Shown here in pieces: positions 42,319 through 53,636 of a DNA stretch of 64,000 bases. Source of the DNA: Planctomycetota bacterium (lineage in GTDB: Bacteria > Planctomycetota > JAPUJT01); NCBI GenBank assembly GCA_027296055.1, contig JAPUJT010000064.1:62001-126000 (forward strand). Direction: 5' to 3'. Positions within the stretch are counted from its first letter, which is position 1, and each line of letters starts with the position of its first letter. The position numbers were made by a program, and so were the translations under genes. The notes under the pieces were generated by a model that was not told where the DNA came from, made no database searches, and saw only the letters and a program-made list of their open reading frames with translations.

Positions 42319-42411
42319 TGGCGGAGAGGCCGGGATTCGAACCCGGGGAAGAGGCAATACCCCTTCAACGGATTAGCAATCCGCCGCTTTCGACCGCTCA
42401 GCCACCTCTCC
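42319..42411 (-). tRNA. tRNA-Ser(GCT)
   Basis: 93 nt including an encoded CCA. Acceptor stem GGAGAGG/CCTCTCC, anticodon loop TTGCTAA (anticodon GCT, reading AGC/AGU), a long variable arm typical of serine tRNAs, and a T arm with GTTCGAATC. Confidence 0.95.
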
Positions 42412-42453
42412 GTGTTCTTCGTACGCAGGCAAGGGCAACGCTTCGTTTTCTAT

Positions 42454-42545
42454 TGGCGGAGGGTGTAGGATTCGAACCCACGGTCCCCGGGTATGGGGAC
42501 AACGGTTTTCAAAACCGCCGCATTCGACCGCTCTGCCAACCCTCC
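42454..42545 (-). tRNA. tRNA-Ser(TGA)
   Basis: 92 nt including an encoded CCA. Acceptor stem GGAGGGT/ACCCTCC, anticodon loop TTTGAAA (anticodon TGA, reading UCA and wobble), a long variable arm around CCCCATACCCGGGG, and GTTCGAATC in the T arm. It lies 42 nt upstream of tRNA-Ser(GCT) and 39 nt after lepB, so the pair is probably cotranscribed. Confidence 0.95.
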
Positions 42546-42584
42546 TTGTTCAGCAAGGCGTCGTATCTGTCGGCGTCTCCGCCG

Positions 42585-43184
42585 CTACGGGAAAACTCTG
42601 AACCGTCCCAGAGGCCAGAATCGAAAGAACGCTCGTCCCACGACCGCCTCTTCGTCAATGAACCCCAAGATCCGGGAGCGACTGTCGTTCGAGCTTTTTC
42701 GATTGTCGCCAAGGACAAAGAGCATTCCTTCAGGCACGATATCCTCGGAATAGTCTCTCTGATCTCGATTGTTCTCATCAATGAAGATTTCCTCGACGAA
42801 CTCCCCATCGACATAGACCACGCCCTGGCGTATCTCCACCTGCTGACCCGCCGTCGCGACGACACGCTTGATAAGCTTCTTGCTCTCAACCGGATGTGGA
42901 AACACCACGATGTCTCCGAACCGGTATTGCCGGAAGTGGTGCGTCAACTTCTCGACGAAAAGCCTATCCGAGTGCTTCAGTGTTGGCTCCATCGAGGCGC
43001 CCTTGATCTGATATCCCTCGGCAACGTGCGCCCGGAAGATGAGCACGAGCACGAGAGCGAAGAAGAGTGACTTCAACCATCCGCGGATCTCCTCCGCGAG
43101 GCGTTCTGTGGACGCCTGCTTGGGATGCGTGACGGCGGGTCCGTCTTCCTTCTCGTTCGCGTCGGGTGCCGGCTGATCTGGCAT
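42585..43184 (-). CDS. lepB: signal peptidase I
   Basis: A 199-aa membrane serine protease that removes signal peptides after secretion. One transmembrane helix at about 39-52 is followed by the catalytic serine S64 in KGASMEPTL and the general-base lysine K106 in KLIKRVVATAG; the box GDNRKSSNDSR is near the C-terminus. The N-terminal 30 residues are a hydrophilic cytoplasmic tail. Length is typical of single-anchor bacterial enzymes. A minus-strand TTGACA/TAGGAT promoter lies about 55 nt upstream, back to back with the dnaA promoter; the tRNA pair follows downstream. Confidence 0.95.
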   Translation of the reverse strand: MPDQPAPDANEKEDGPAVTHPKQASTERLAEEIRGWLKSLFFALVLVLIFRAHVAEGYQIKGASMEPTLKHSDRLFVEKLTHHFRQYRFGDIVVFPHPVESKKLIKRVVATAGQQVEIRQGVVYVDGEFVEEIFIDENNRDQRDYSEDIVPEGMLFVLGDNRKSSNDSRSRILGFIDEEAVVGRAFFRFWPLGRFRVFP

Positions 43185-43238
43185 GCCAAATTCCGGGGAA
43201 AAACTCTTTTCAGAAAAAATGTTTCGCGGCCACTTTGC

Positions 43239-43266
43239 ATCCTAGCAAACCCATTGGGCGTGTCAA
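43239..43266 (-). promoter_or_regulatory. sigma70 promoter for lepB
   Basis: Read on the minus strand: TTGACA (perfect), 16 nt, TAGGAT. The -10 ends about 54 nt before the lepB ATG. It mirrors the dnaA promoter. Confidence 0.6.
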
Positions 43267-43311
43267 GATAGATCCGATCGCGCCCGCGCGCGAGTCAGCA
43301 TCAAAAACGAG

Positions 43312-43339
43312 TTGACACTCTTCGCGTGTCTGCTATCAT
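43312..43339 (+). promoter_or_regulatory. dnaA: sigma70 promoter for dnaA
   Basis: TTGACA (perfect), 16 nt, TATCAT, about 120 nt before the dnaA ATG at 43462. The long leader (43346-43461) contains a small inverted repeat CCGAT-TTGT-ATCGG at 43400-43413 that could be regulatory. I see no consensus DnaA box in it. Confidence 0.6.
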
Positions 43340-43461
43340 GCCGCGCGTTCACTGGGTCCCGCGATAATTCATTCATCGAAAACGTTTTGCATCGCGAGTC
43401 CGATTTGTATCGGGGCCCATCGAAATTCGTCATCCATCCAAACTAACAGGCACATCCCAGC

Positions 43462-44784
43462 ATGGAAGGATCTCCCCCCGGAGTTTGGGAGCGCGCTCTC
43501 GAGTTTCTCGAGCAGAAGCTCCGGCCAAGTCAGTTTCACACGTGGTTTCAGGCGATCGACTGCCTCGAAGTCGATGATCGTTCGATCTATCTGGCGGTGC
43601 CGAGCCGGAGCTTCCGCGATTGGATCCTCAAGAACTACAGGGACGTGCTGCAGGAAGCGGTCCGGCGTAGCGACGGGGTAGAGCGAAGCGTGGAGTTCGT
43701 GGTTCGTCCTCTACCCAAAGTGCCGCCGCGTCCGCCCGAAGCGCCTCCGAAAATCCACAACCAGGTCCTCCTCAATCCCCTCTACACGTTCGAGAACTTC
43801 GTCGTGGGGCCAAGCAACCGCCTGGCTCACGCCGCGGCGGTTGCCGTAACCGAGTCTCCGGGCACAGGCTATAACCCCCTCTTCCTCCCTGGCGCCGCCG
43901 GGTTAGGCAAGACACATCTACTTCAGGCCGCGGCCCATGCCGCCCTCGTCGCCCGCCCGGACGCGAACCTCGTCTACCTGTCGTGCGAGGCCTTCGTCAA
44001 TCAGTTCATCTCGGCGGTGGCGAAGGGCGACCTGGAAAGCTTTCGTTACCGATTCCGGCACGTGGACTTCCTGTTCATTGATGATATTCATTTCCTGGCC
44101 CGAAAGGATCGGACGCAGGAGGAATTTTTCCATACGTTCAACACGCTTTACAATGCCCAGCGCCAGATCGTCCTTTCCAGTGACAGTCCCCCCAAGGAGA
44201 TCCCCACGCTCGAAGAACGGCTGGTTTCCAGGTTCAAGTGGGGACTCGTCGCGCGGGTCGAGCCCCCATCCTTCGAGACCCGGATGGCGATCATTCATTC
44301 CAAGGCCAAGCTGCGTGGTCGCGAGCTGCCCCAGAGCGTGACGGAGTACATCGCGTCGCGGATCGAGACAAACATCCGTGAACTCGAGGGCGCCATAAAC
44401 AAGATCCAGGGCTACGCCGCCCTCGTCCAGAAGCCGATCAGCCTGGGAATGGCCAAGGAAGCGCTCCGGGACTCGTTCGCTCCTGCGCGAGAAGCCACGA
44501 TTGCAGACATTCACAACGAGGTGACGAATTACTTCGATCTGAAACCTGCCGACGTACTGTCGAGGAAGCGTTCCAAGTCCATTGTCTTCCCCCGCCAGAT
44601 CGGCATGTACCTCGCCCGGGAACTGACAGGTCTCTCCCTCAACCAGATAGGCGAGTACTTCGGCGGCCGGGATCACAGCACCGTTCTGTACTCCACGGAC
44701 AAGATTCGCCGCCTCCTGGACAGCGATCCGCTCACACAGGAAACCCTGGAAAGCCTGCGCAAAAAGATCTTGGGGAATGCCTAG
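43462..44784 (+). CDS. dnaA: chromosomal replication initiator DnaA
   Basis: A 440-aa AAA+ protein that binds DnaA boxes at oriC and melts the origin. N-terminal interaction domain I (about 1-75), a short proline-rich linker (PRPPEAPPK), the ATPase domain with Walker A PGAAGLGKTHLL (about 143-154) and Walker B FLFIDDIHFLA, and C-terminal domain IV with the signature SLNQIGEYFGGRDHSTVL. The Walker loop has GAAG where most DnaA proteins have GGVG. The linker domain II is very short. Transcription points away from lepB. Confidence 0.97.
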   Translation: MEGSPPGVWERALEFLEQKLRPSQFHTWFQAIDCLEVDDRSIYLAVPSRSFRDWILKNYRDVLQEAVRRSDGVERSVEFVVRPLPKVPPRPPEAPPKIHNQVLLNPLYTFENFVVGPSNRLAHAAAVAVTESPGTGYNPLFLPGAAGLGKTHLLQAAAHAALVARPDANLVYLSCEAFVNQFISAVAKGDLESFRYRFRHVDFLFIDDIHFLARKDRTQEEFFHTFNTLYNAQRQIVLSSDSPPKEIPTLEERLVSRFKWGLVARVEPPSFETRMAIIHSKAKLRGRELPQSVTEYIASRIETNIRELEGAINKIQGYAALVQKPISLGMAKEALRDSFAPAREATIADIHNEVTNYFDLKPADVLSRKRSKSIVFPRQIGMYLARELTGLSLNQIGEYFGGRDHSTVLYSTDKIRRLLDSDPLTQETLESLRKKILGNA

Positions 44785-45045
44785 AACTTTCCACATTCTC
44801 TACTACCTGGAGGGATCGTTGGGTCGACTGCTGGAAAATGTGGACAAGAGGGGCCCCTCGATCACCGGTTGCCAAGACTTTGCCGGCAGGCTCTCCACAG
44901 GCCTGTTCCCGACCGAAGCCTGGTGGCCACCGGATGATATGGGGCATGGGCACTCGAGATCCGACCGCCGCCGGCATGCATGATGTCTGTTATGGATGAT
45001 AGATCTAAAGAGTTAAGAAGGATCCGCTAGAAGAGGAGACCCGAC
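44785..45045. other. possible oriC region between dnaA and dnaN
   Basis: A 261-nt gap with no supportable gene. It holds three DnaA-box-like nonamers: CTTTCCACA (44787-44795), TTGTCCACA on the minus strand (44839-44847; one mismatch to TTATCCACA) and CTCTCCACA (44891-44899). An AT-richer stretch (about 44985-45020) comes just before dnaN and could serve for unwinding. The boxes are few and degenerate, so this is only a candidate; the lepB-dnaA gap (43185-43461) is the alternative. Confidence 0.35.
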
Positions 45046-46155
45046 ATGAAGATCACGGTTCATGGGGGAGAATTCTCGAACGCTCTCGGCATCGTAGGGG
45101 GTGTCGTTCCCACCCGAGCGGCCAGACCCATCTTGCAGAATGTCTGCCTCTCCGCGCGGGGGAAGGATTTCGAGATCCTCGGGACGGACATGGAAGTGGG
45201 AGTTCGCCATCGCGTCGAAGAGGTGGAGATAGCCGAGGAAGGGGAGATCCTTCTCCCGGCAGCCCGGCTGAGCGCCATCATACGTGAGCTCGCGGGGGGC
45301 CAGGTGGAGATATCGTGCTCGGAGGGACGGGCCGAGATCCGTGCGCCGGGCTGCTACTTCAAGCTTGTAGGGGAAGAGGCGACGGATTTTCCTGTGATTC
45401 CTGCGTTTCCGAAGGGGTCCGGGCTGGAGATTCCTGCCGAGCTCCTCTCATCTCTGGTACGTCGAACCATGTTCGCAGCGGCTGCTGAAGAGTCACGGTA
45501 TGCGATCCATGGTGTCTTGATGGAACTGCAGCAGAAGGAAATCAGGATTGTCGCCACCGATGGGAAGCGGCTGGCATGGGCCACGGGGAAGCTCGAGAAG
45601 GGAGGAAAGAAAGGGAAGGAAACAGCCCTTCTTCCTGGAAGAGGACTTTCCCAGGTGTTGAAGGGCGTGGAGCCAGGTGAGGAGACGGTTCGCATGGTCT
45701 TCGAGGACAAACGTGTCCTGGCTCAGGCAGGGCGCTCCACCGTGGTGGCATCGAAGATCGAGGGGACCTTCCCCAATTACGAGGAAGTGGTCCCGAGCAA
45801 GTGCCTGGTCAAGGTCGAGGTGGATAGGGATGAGTTCGCCGCGTGTGTCCGACGGGGAGCCCTCCTCGCGTCGGAAGGCAGTCATGCGGTAGCCATAGAG
45901 TTTGGTCCAGAGCGATTGAAGCTTGGCGCCAAGGTTTCCAATGTAGGGGAGGGAGAGGTGGAGATGCCCATCCGGATGGACGGGGAGCCTCTCGAGGTCC
46001 ATTTCAACCCGAAGTACCTCCTCGACTACTTGAAGGTGGCCCAGGGAGAGAAGGTCAGGATCGAGATGAGTGACCCTCGGTCCGCCGTGGTGCTACGAGA
46101 TGAAGGGGGCTTGCTGTACGTTCTGATGCCCATCACCCTCGAAGGCGCCTCCTGA
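45046..46155 (+). CDS. dnaN: DNA polymerase III beta subunit (sliding clamp)
   Basis: A 369-aa clamp subunit of standard length, forming a ring that tethers DNA polymerase III. It begins MKITVHGGEFSNALGIV, with RPILQNVCLSARG and the typical three-fold domain repeats; domain 2 contains SRYAIHGVLMEL and the last residues YVLMPITL match the family C-terminus (usually YVVMPMRL). The start has AGAGGAG about 8 nt upstream. Confidence 0.96.
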   Translation: MKITVHGGEFSNALGIVGGVVPTRAARPILQNVCLSARGKDFEILGTDMEVGVRHRVEEVEIAEEGEILLPAARLSAIIRELAGGQVEISCSEGRAEIRAPGCYFKLVGEEATDFPVIPAFPKGSGLEIPAELLSSLVRRTMFAAAAEESRYAIHGVLMELQQKEIRIVATDGKRLAWATGKLEKGGKKGKETALLPGRGLSQVLKGVEPGEETVRMVFEDKRVLAQAGRSTVVASKIEGTFPNYEEVVPSKCLVKVEVDRDEFAACVRRGALLASEGSHAVAIEFGPERLKLGAKVSNVGEGEVEMPIRMDGEPLEVHFNPKYLLDYLKVAQGEKVRIEMSDPRSAVVLRDEGGLLYVLMPITLEGAS

Positions 46156-46186
46156 GCGTTTTCGCGATGAGAAAGGGATCCCTGCG

Positions 46187-46486
46187 GTGAAAAAGGTCTC
46201 ACAGCCCAAGAAGCTGGGCTCGAGTGTCTCGTCGTGGATTCGCTCCGCCAGGATGGGTCCCGGAGCGCGCATCCGGAAGGTCTGGGATGACCGTGTAGAG
46301 CCCTCTCTCAAGGTAAAGGCCCGCTTGGCGGAGCTGAAGTCAGACACCCTCTGGGTCGAGGTGGAGACGTCTGCAGCTCTGGAAGAGATGGCGACTTACG
46401 GGCGTGAACCGATACTCCGAGAGCTTGCAAGTGAGGGGATACGAGAGGTTCGTTTCGTCCTGCCCCGAAAGCGGCCCTGGCGGTAG
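46187..46486 (+). CDS. DciA-like (DUF721) replicative helicase loader
   Basis: A 99-aa protein starting at GTG 46187, 31 nt after dnaN. The core is KVWDDRVEPSLKVKARLAELKSDTLWVEVETSAALEEM, then ILRELASEGIREVRFVLPRK, matching the DUF721/DciA fold that helps load the DnaB helicase in bacteria lacking DnaC. The canonical neighbour set is dnaA-dnaN-recF-DUF721-gyrB; here recF is missing. The small size and basic N-terminus fit the family. Confidence 0.75.
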   Translation: MKKVSQPKKLGSSVSSWIRSARMGPGARIRKVWDDRVEPSLKVKARLAELKSDTLWVEVETSAALEEMATYGREPILRELASEGIREVRFVLPRKRPWR

Positions 46487-46574
46487 ATACAAGCCCTTAT
46501 ACACTAACAAGTTACAAGTTCATTCCCGAAGATGATTCCCCCCGATTTTGACTAGGTATCGCGCGGAACAAGCT

Positions 46575-49174
<2,600 letters not shown>

Positions 49175-49218
49175 GCGGCCTCGCCGTGTAGACGGCCGGT
49201 TGCGACCCGTGTGGAGAA

Positions 49219-50181
49219 GTGCGGGGTGAACTCCTCAACTCGTTGGATCTCAACGGGTTGTCTCTCAAGAGAATTGTGGAGAACGCGGTGGATAAGTCGA
49301 CAACATCCAGAACGCCGAACGAATCCCGGCAGATCACCGTGCCGCAGGTCACCTCCTGGAAGAAGCGGGACGAGAAGATCGCCATGGTCACCGCCTACGA
49401 CTACCCCACCGCTATCCTCGTCGATCGAGCGGGTATCGAGGTCGTCCTGGTGGGGGACAGCCTGGCCAACGTGATCCTGGGTCAGAAGGGCACGGTGGGT
49501 GTCACGATGGATGAGATGATCCACCACGCCCGCGCGGTCCGCCGAGGGATCGAGAGGGCGCTCCTGATAGGGGACATGCCCTTCCTCTCCTACCAGGCAT
49601 CGAAGGAAGAGGCGATCCGCAACGCGGGTCGATTCCTGAAGGAGGCTGGTACCGATGCCATCAAGCTGGAGGGGGGCCGCACGATAGCCGCCACCGTCCG
49701 CGGCATCGTGGAGGCGGGAATCCCCGTGATGGGTCACATCGGTCTTACCCCCCAGTCGGCAAGCAAGCTGGGAGGCTACCGGGTCCAGGGAAAGGACGCG
49801 GGGAGCGCTCAGGATCTGATCCGAGATGCCACGGCCCTGGAGTCGGCGGGTGTCTTCAGCATCGTGCTCGAGTGCGTCCCGGATCGTGTTTCGGAGAGGA
49901 TCACCAGTGCCGTATCGGTGCCGACGATCGGAATCGGCGCCGGTCCTTCGTGTGACGGGCAGGTTCTCGTCCTGCACGATCTCCTCGGCCTGACGGTCGG
50001 TGATTCGCCGCGATTCGTGAAGCGCTACGCCGATCTCTCGGAGGAGATCCTCAAGGCCTTGCGGGCGTACAGGGCCGATGTCGCCTCCGGGACCTTTCCC
50101 GGCCGGGAGCACTCCTTCACCATCCTCGATCGGGAGTTCAAGAAGATCCCCCCTCCCGGGATTCAGAAACCAAAGGTTTGA
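49219..50181 (+). CDS. panB: 3-methyl-2-oxobutanoate hydroxymethyltransferase
   Basis: The first step of pantothenate synthesis: adds a hydroxymethyl group from 5,10-methylene-THF to ketoisovalerate. Conserved parts are ITVPQVTSWKKRDEKIAMVTAYDYPTA, VVLVGDSLANVILG with the metal-binding aspartate, GTDAIKLEGG and HIGLTPQSASKLGGYRVQG. The GTG at 49219 gives 320 aa; the conserved protein begins near residue 37, so the in-frame GTG at 49276 or 49288 may be the true start. The reading frame before that resembles the gyrB-panB spacer. The product of panE acts on its product; the two genes are 8 nt apart. Confidence 0.95.
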   Translation: MRGELLNSLDLNGLSLKRIVENAVDKSTTSRTPNESRQITVPQVTSWKKRDEKIAMVTAYDYPTAILVDRAGIEVVLVGDSLANVILGQKGTVGVTMDEMIHHARAVRRGIERALLIGDMPFLSYQASKEEAIRNAGRFLKEAGTDAIKLEGGRTIAATVRGIVEAGIPVMGHIGLTPQSASKLGGYRVQGKDAGSAQDLIRDATALESAGVFSIVLECVPDRVSERITSAVSVPTIGIGAGPSCDGQVLVLHDLLGLTVGDSPRFVKRYADLSEEILKALRAYRADVASGTFPGREHSFTILDREFKKIPPPGIQKPKV

Positions 50182-50188
50182 ATTGAAG

Positions 50189-51130
50189 ATGAAGATAGCG
50201 GTCCTGGGGCCCGGCGCGCTGGGGTGCCTTCTCGGAAGTCGTCTCCGTGAGGCCGGGGAGGACGTCATCCTCCTGGATCGAGATGCCGAGAGAGCGACGA
50301 CGATTGCCCGCGAGGGGGTGCGCATCGAGAACTCACAGGGGATCCGGACGGTCCGGGTGCCGGTGACCTCCGATCCGGCGACCGTCGGGAAGATGGATCT
50401 CCTCGTGGTAGCGGTCAAGGCTTACGACACCCGCGCCGCCGTCGAGCAGTGGCGCGGCGTCCTGAGTGAGGGAACAATCCTCCTCACCCTGCAGAACGGC
50501 CTGGGAAACGTCGAGGTCCTTCTCGAGGCGGCGCCCAAGGAATGTCCCGTGGTAGGAGGATCCACCGGAGAGGGGGCCACACGGATCGGTCCGGGTCACA
50601 GCCTGCACGCCGGATCGGGGGAAACGGTCCTGGCGGCGGCGCGAGGGGGAGCCCCGGCGGCGGAAGCGGCCGCTGCGCCTCTGAAACGGGCAGGGCTGTC
50701 CGTTCGGGTGGGAGATGACGTTCATGCCGTCATCTGGTCGAAATTCCTCACGAACGTCGGGTGTAACGCCCTGGCCGGCGTGCTGGGGCTGAGCAACGGC
50801 GACCTCTGCGACCGGGAAGAAGCCCGCGCCGTGATCCGGGACCTGATCCGCGAGGCGTCCGAGGTGGGACGACGAAAGGGAGTCCGGCTCCCGTCAGGAG
50901 ACGCCGCCCGGCGAGCGGAGGAAGTGCTTCGGCTAACCGCCGACAACACGAACTCCTTGCTTCAGGACCTTCGTCGAGGCCGACGGACCGAGATCGACGC
51001 CCTCAACGGAATGGTGGTAGAGGAAGGGAAGGCCCAGGGGCTGGAGACTCCGGTCAACCGCGCTCTGTGGGGCATGGTGCGCACGCTGGAATCGAGAGGA
51101 GAGCAAAAGAGTGCCCGAACAGCCCGGTAA
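50189..51130 (+). CDS. panE: 2-dehydropantoate 2-reductase
   Basis: A 313-aa NADPH-dependent reductase that turns ketopantoate into pantoate. It begins MKIAVLGPGALGCLLGSRL (Rossmann GxGxxG), with LLVVAVKAYDT and the ketopantoate motif WSKFLTNVGCNALAGVLG carrying the catalytic lysine. The start is ATG 50189, just after panB; the longer frame (50078) is out-of-frame panB reading. Its end overlaps the start of gyrA by 20 nt. Confidence 0.95.
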   Translation: MKIAVLGPGALGCLLGSRLREAGEDVILLDRDAERATTIAREGVRIENSQGIRTVRVPVTSDPATVGKMDLLVVAVKAYDTRAAVEQWRGVLSEGTILLTLQNGLGNVEVLLEAAPKECPVVGGSTGEGATRIGPGHSLHAGSGETVLAAARGGAPAAEAAAAPLKRAGLSVRVGDDVHAVIWSKFLTNVGCNALAGVLGLSNGDLCDREEARAVIRDLIREASEVGRRKGVRLPSGDAARRAEEVLRLTADNTNSLLQDLRRGRRTEIDALNGMVVEEGKAQGLETPVNRALWGMVRTLESRGEQKSARTAR

Positions 51131-53618
51131 AATAAAGACGCTGCTGATCGAAGAGGAGATGCGTGATAGCTACCTCACTTACGCGATGAGCGTCATCGTT
51201 GCCCGTGCCCTTCCGGACGTCCGCGACGGTCTCAAGCCATCCCAGCGGCGCATCCTCGTGGCGATGAACGACCTGAATCTCGGCCCACGCACAAAATATC
51301 GTAAGTGTGCCAAGATCGCGGGCGATACCTCGGGCAACTATCATCCCCACGGCGAGGCCGTGATCTATCCCACGCTTGTACGGATGGCCCAGCCGTTCAA
51401 CTTGCGCTACATGCTCGTCGAAGGCCAGGGTAACTTCGGATCGGTCGACGGCGATCCTCCCGCAGCGATGAGGTACACCGAGGCGCGCCTCCGGCAAAGC
51501 TCGATGGAGCTTCTGGAGGACATCGAGAGGGACACCGTCGAATTCGTCGAGAACTACGACGAGACGCGGCTCGAGCCAACCGTCTTGCCCGGCAAGTTTC
51601 CCAATCTCCTCGTCAATGGCTGCACGGGAATTGCAGTCGGTATGGCGACGAGCATGCCACCTCACAACCTCAGGGAGGTCGTGGACGCCATCATCAAGGT
51701 GATCGATGAGCCGGAGACAACGGTCGATGAGCTGATGGAGCTGATCCCGGGCCCCGACTTCCCCACCGGGGCTCTCATCTGTGGCCGCAGGGCGATCCGG
51801 GAGGCCTACACGAGCGGGCGCGGGTCGATCGTGCAGAGGGCACTGGTGCACGAGGAGGAAGGGAAGCGAGGCCGAAAACGACTCGTCATCACCGAGATCC
51901 CTTACCAGGTGAACAAGACCCGCCTGATCGAGAAGATCGCTTCCCTTCACAACGATGGACAGGTTCGGGGGATCTCCGACATACGCGACGAGAGCGATCG
52001 GGATGGGATGCGGATCGTGATCGAGCTGGGCCGCGACGGCGACCCGGGCGTCATCCTGAATCATCTGTACAAACACACGTCTCTTCAGGAAACGTTCAGC
52101 ATCATCATGATCGCGCTCGTGGATGGGCGGCCGCGCACCCTCTCCATGAAGGACCTCATCGTCGAGTTCCAGCGCCACCGGATGGACGTGATCCGCCGCC
52201 GGACCCGATACCTCCTCGCCAAGGCGACGGCGCGGATCCACATCCTCCAGGGACTGCTCATCGCCCTGGACCACATCGATCAGGTGATCGAGATCATTCG
52301 AGGCTCGGGGACGGCGGAAGAAGCGGCGACGCGTCTGCGGGCGGAGTTCGGGCTCTCGGAGGCGCAGGCTGAAGCCATCCTCTCCATGAGGTTGCGCAGG
52401 CTGACGGGCCTGGAGCGGAAGAAGCTGGAGGATGAGCAGAGCAAGCTCGAGGAGCAGATTCGCTACTACCAGGATGTCCTGGCCAAGGAGGAGCTGGTCC
52501 TCGAGATCATCAAGGAAGACCTGTACGAGTTGCGAGAGAAGTACGGGGACGACCGGCGCACCGAGATCACCGGCGAGGTTGCCGACCTGGAGATCGAAGA
52601 CCTGATCACCATGGAAGAGGTGGTCGTCACGATCAGTAACCAGGGTTACGTCAAGCGGATGCCCCCCTCGGCCTACCGAAGTCAGGGGCGGGGAGGAAAG
52701 GGGGTAACCGGCGCCGACACGAAGCAGGGCGACTTCATCGAGCACATATTCAGTGCCTCGACGCACGACTTCATCCTGATCTTCACCGATCGGGGGAAGG
52801 TCTACTGGCTAAAGGTCCACGACATCCCATCTCTCTCTCGCACGGCACGCGGGAGGGCGATGGTCAATATGGTCCAGCTGGCCAAGGGCGAGACGATGAC
52901 GTCCTTCGTGCCCGTCCGAGACTTTCGGTCCGGCGATCTCGTGATGGCCACGGCAGGTGGCAAGGTGAAGCGGACGCCCCTGTCGGCATTCTCGAACCCG
53001 AAGAGGACAGGGATCATCGCGCTCCGGCTCGCATCTGGAGATCAACTGATCGGCGTCGAGATTCTCAGGGAAGGGGAAGGTGTCCTGCTGGCGACTCGCA
53101 AGGGGAAGGCGATCCGATTCGAGTCCAGCAAGAGAGAGCTTCGTCCGATGGGGCGCGTCGCGGCGGGCGTGAACGGGATCCGCTTGAAGGGGGAGGACCG
53201 GGTCGTCTCGCTCGTCCTGCAGAAGGAAGACGAGACGGTGCTCACGGCGTGCGAGAACGGCTACGGGAAGAGGACGGGCTGGAATGCGTATCCGGTCAAG
53301 CACCGTGGAGGGATGGGGGTGGTGAACATTGTCGCGTCCGAGCGAAACGGCGAAGTCGTCCGAACGATGAGTGTTGGAGGCGACGACGACCTGATGATGA
53401 TCACCGGGAAGGGCCAGGTGATTCGCACGCCCATCAAGACAATTTCGATCATCGGTCGGGCTACGCAAGGGGTTCGGCTGATCTCTCTCCGGGAGGAGGA
53501 TCGCCTCGTCTCCGCCACGCGTGTCGAGGCGGCCCCGAAGCTGGATGTCGAAGCTGACGAGGACGGGACCTCTCCTCCCGAATCACCGACAGGAGATGCT
53601 GACCCTGTTACGGAATGA
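51111..53618 (+). CDS. gyrA: DNA gyrase subunit A
   Basis: An 835-aa breakage-reunion subunit starting at GTG 51111. The catalytic tyrosine is Y122 in [10 protein letters not shown]. The C-terminal domain of six blades carries the GyrA box QGRGGKGV, which distinguishes gyrase from topoisomerase IV. The quinolone pocket reads [14 protein letters not shown], so the positions equivalent to E. coli Ser83 and Asp87 are Ala83 and Pro87. The last 30 residues are acidic. It ends 18 nt from the convergent lipoprotein gene, with no clear terminator. Confidence 0.97.
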   Translation: MPEQPGKIKTLLIEEEMRDSYLTYAMSVIVARALPDVRDGLKPSQRRILVAMNDLNLGPRTKYRKCAKIAGDTSGNYHPHGEAVIYPTLVRMAQPFNLRYMLVEGQGNFGSVDGDPPAAMRYTEARLRQSSMELLEDIERDTVEFVENYDETRLEPTVLPGKFPNLLVNGCTGIAVGMATSMPPHNLREVVDAIIKVIDEPETTVDELMELIPGPDFPTGALICGRRAIREAYTSGRGSIVQRALVHEEEGKRGRKRLVITEIPYQVNKTRLIEKIASLHNDGQVRGISDIRDESDRDGMRIVIELGRDGDPGVILNHLYKHTSLQETFSIIMIALVDGRPRTLSMKDLIVEFQRHRMDVIRRRTRYLLAKATARIHILQGLLIALDHIDQVIEIIRGSGTAEEAATRLRAEFGLSEAQAEAILSMRLRRLTGLERKKLEDEQSKLEEQIRYYQDVLAKEELVLEIIKEDLYELREKYGDDRRTEITGEVADLEIEDLITMEEVVVTISNQGYVKRMPPSAYRSQGRGGKGVTGADTKQGDFIEHIFSASTHDFILIFTDRGKVYWLKVHDIPSLSRTARGRAMVNMVQLAKGETMTSFVPVRDFRSGDLVMATAGGKVKRTPLSAFSNPKRTGIIALRLASGDQLIGVEILREGEGVLLATRKGKAIRFESSKRELRPMGRVAAGVNGIRLKGEDRVVSLVLQKEDETVLTACENGYGKRTGWNAYPVKHRGGMGVVNIVASERNGEVVRTMSVGGDDDLMMITGKGQVIRTPIKTISIIGRATQGVRLISLREEDRLVSATRVEAAPKLDVEADEDGTSPPESPTGDADPVTE

Positions 53619-53636
53619 TCCTTTTTGATCGACTCA

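Noticed and set aside
42093-43070. 325-codon plus-strand frame across lepB and the tRNAs
   Set aside because: It runs through both tRNA-Ser genes and the lepB coding region on the opposite strand, so it is not a gene.
49287-49295. DnaA box TTATCCACC (minus strand) as an origin signal
   Set aside because: A single box in the start region of panB; not a cluster, so expected by chance.
51054-52766. 570-codon frame on the minus strand opposite gyrA
   Set aside because: Pure mirror of gyrA codons; gyrA is conserved along the whole stretch.
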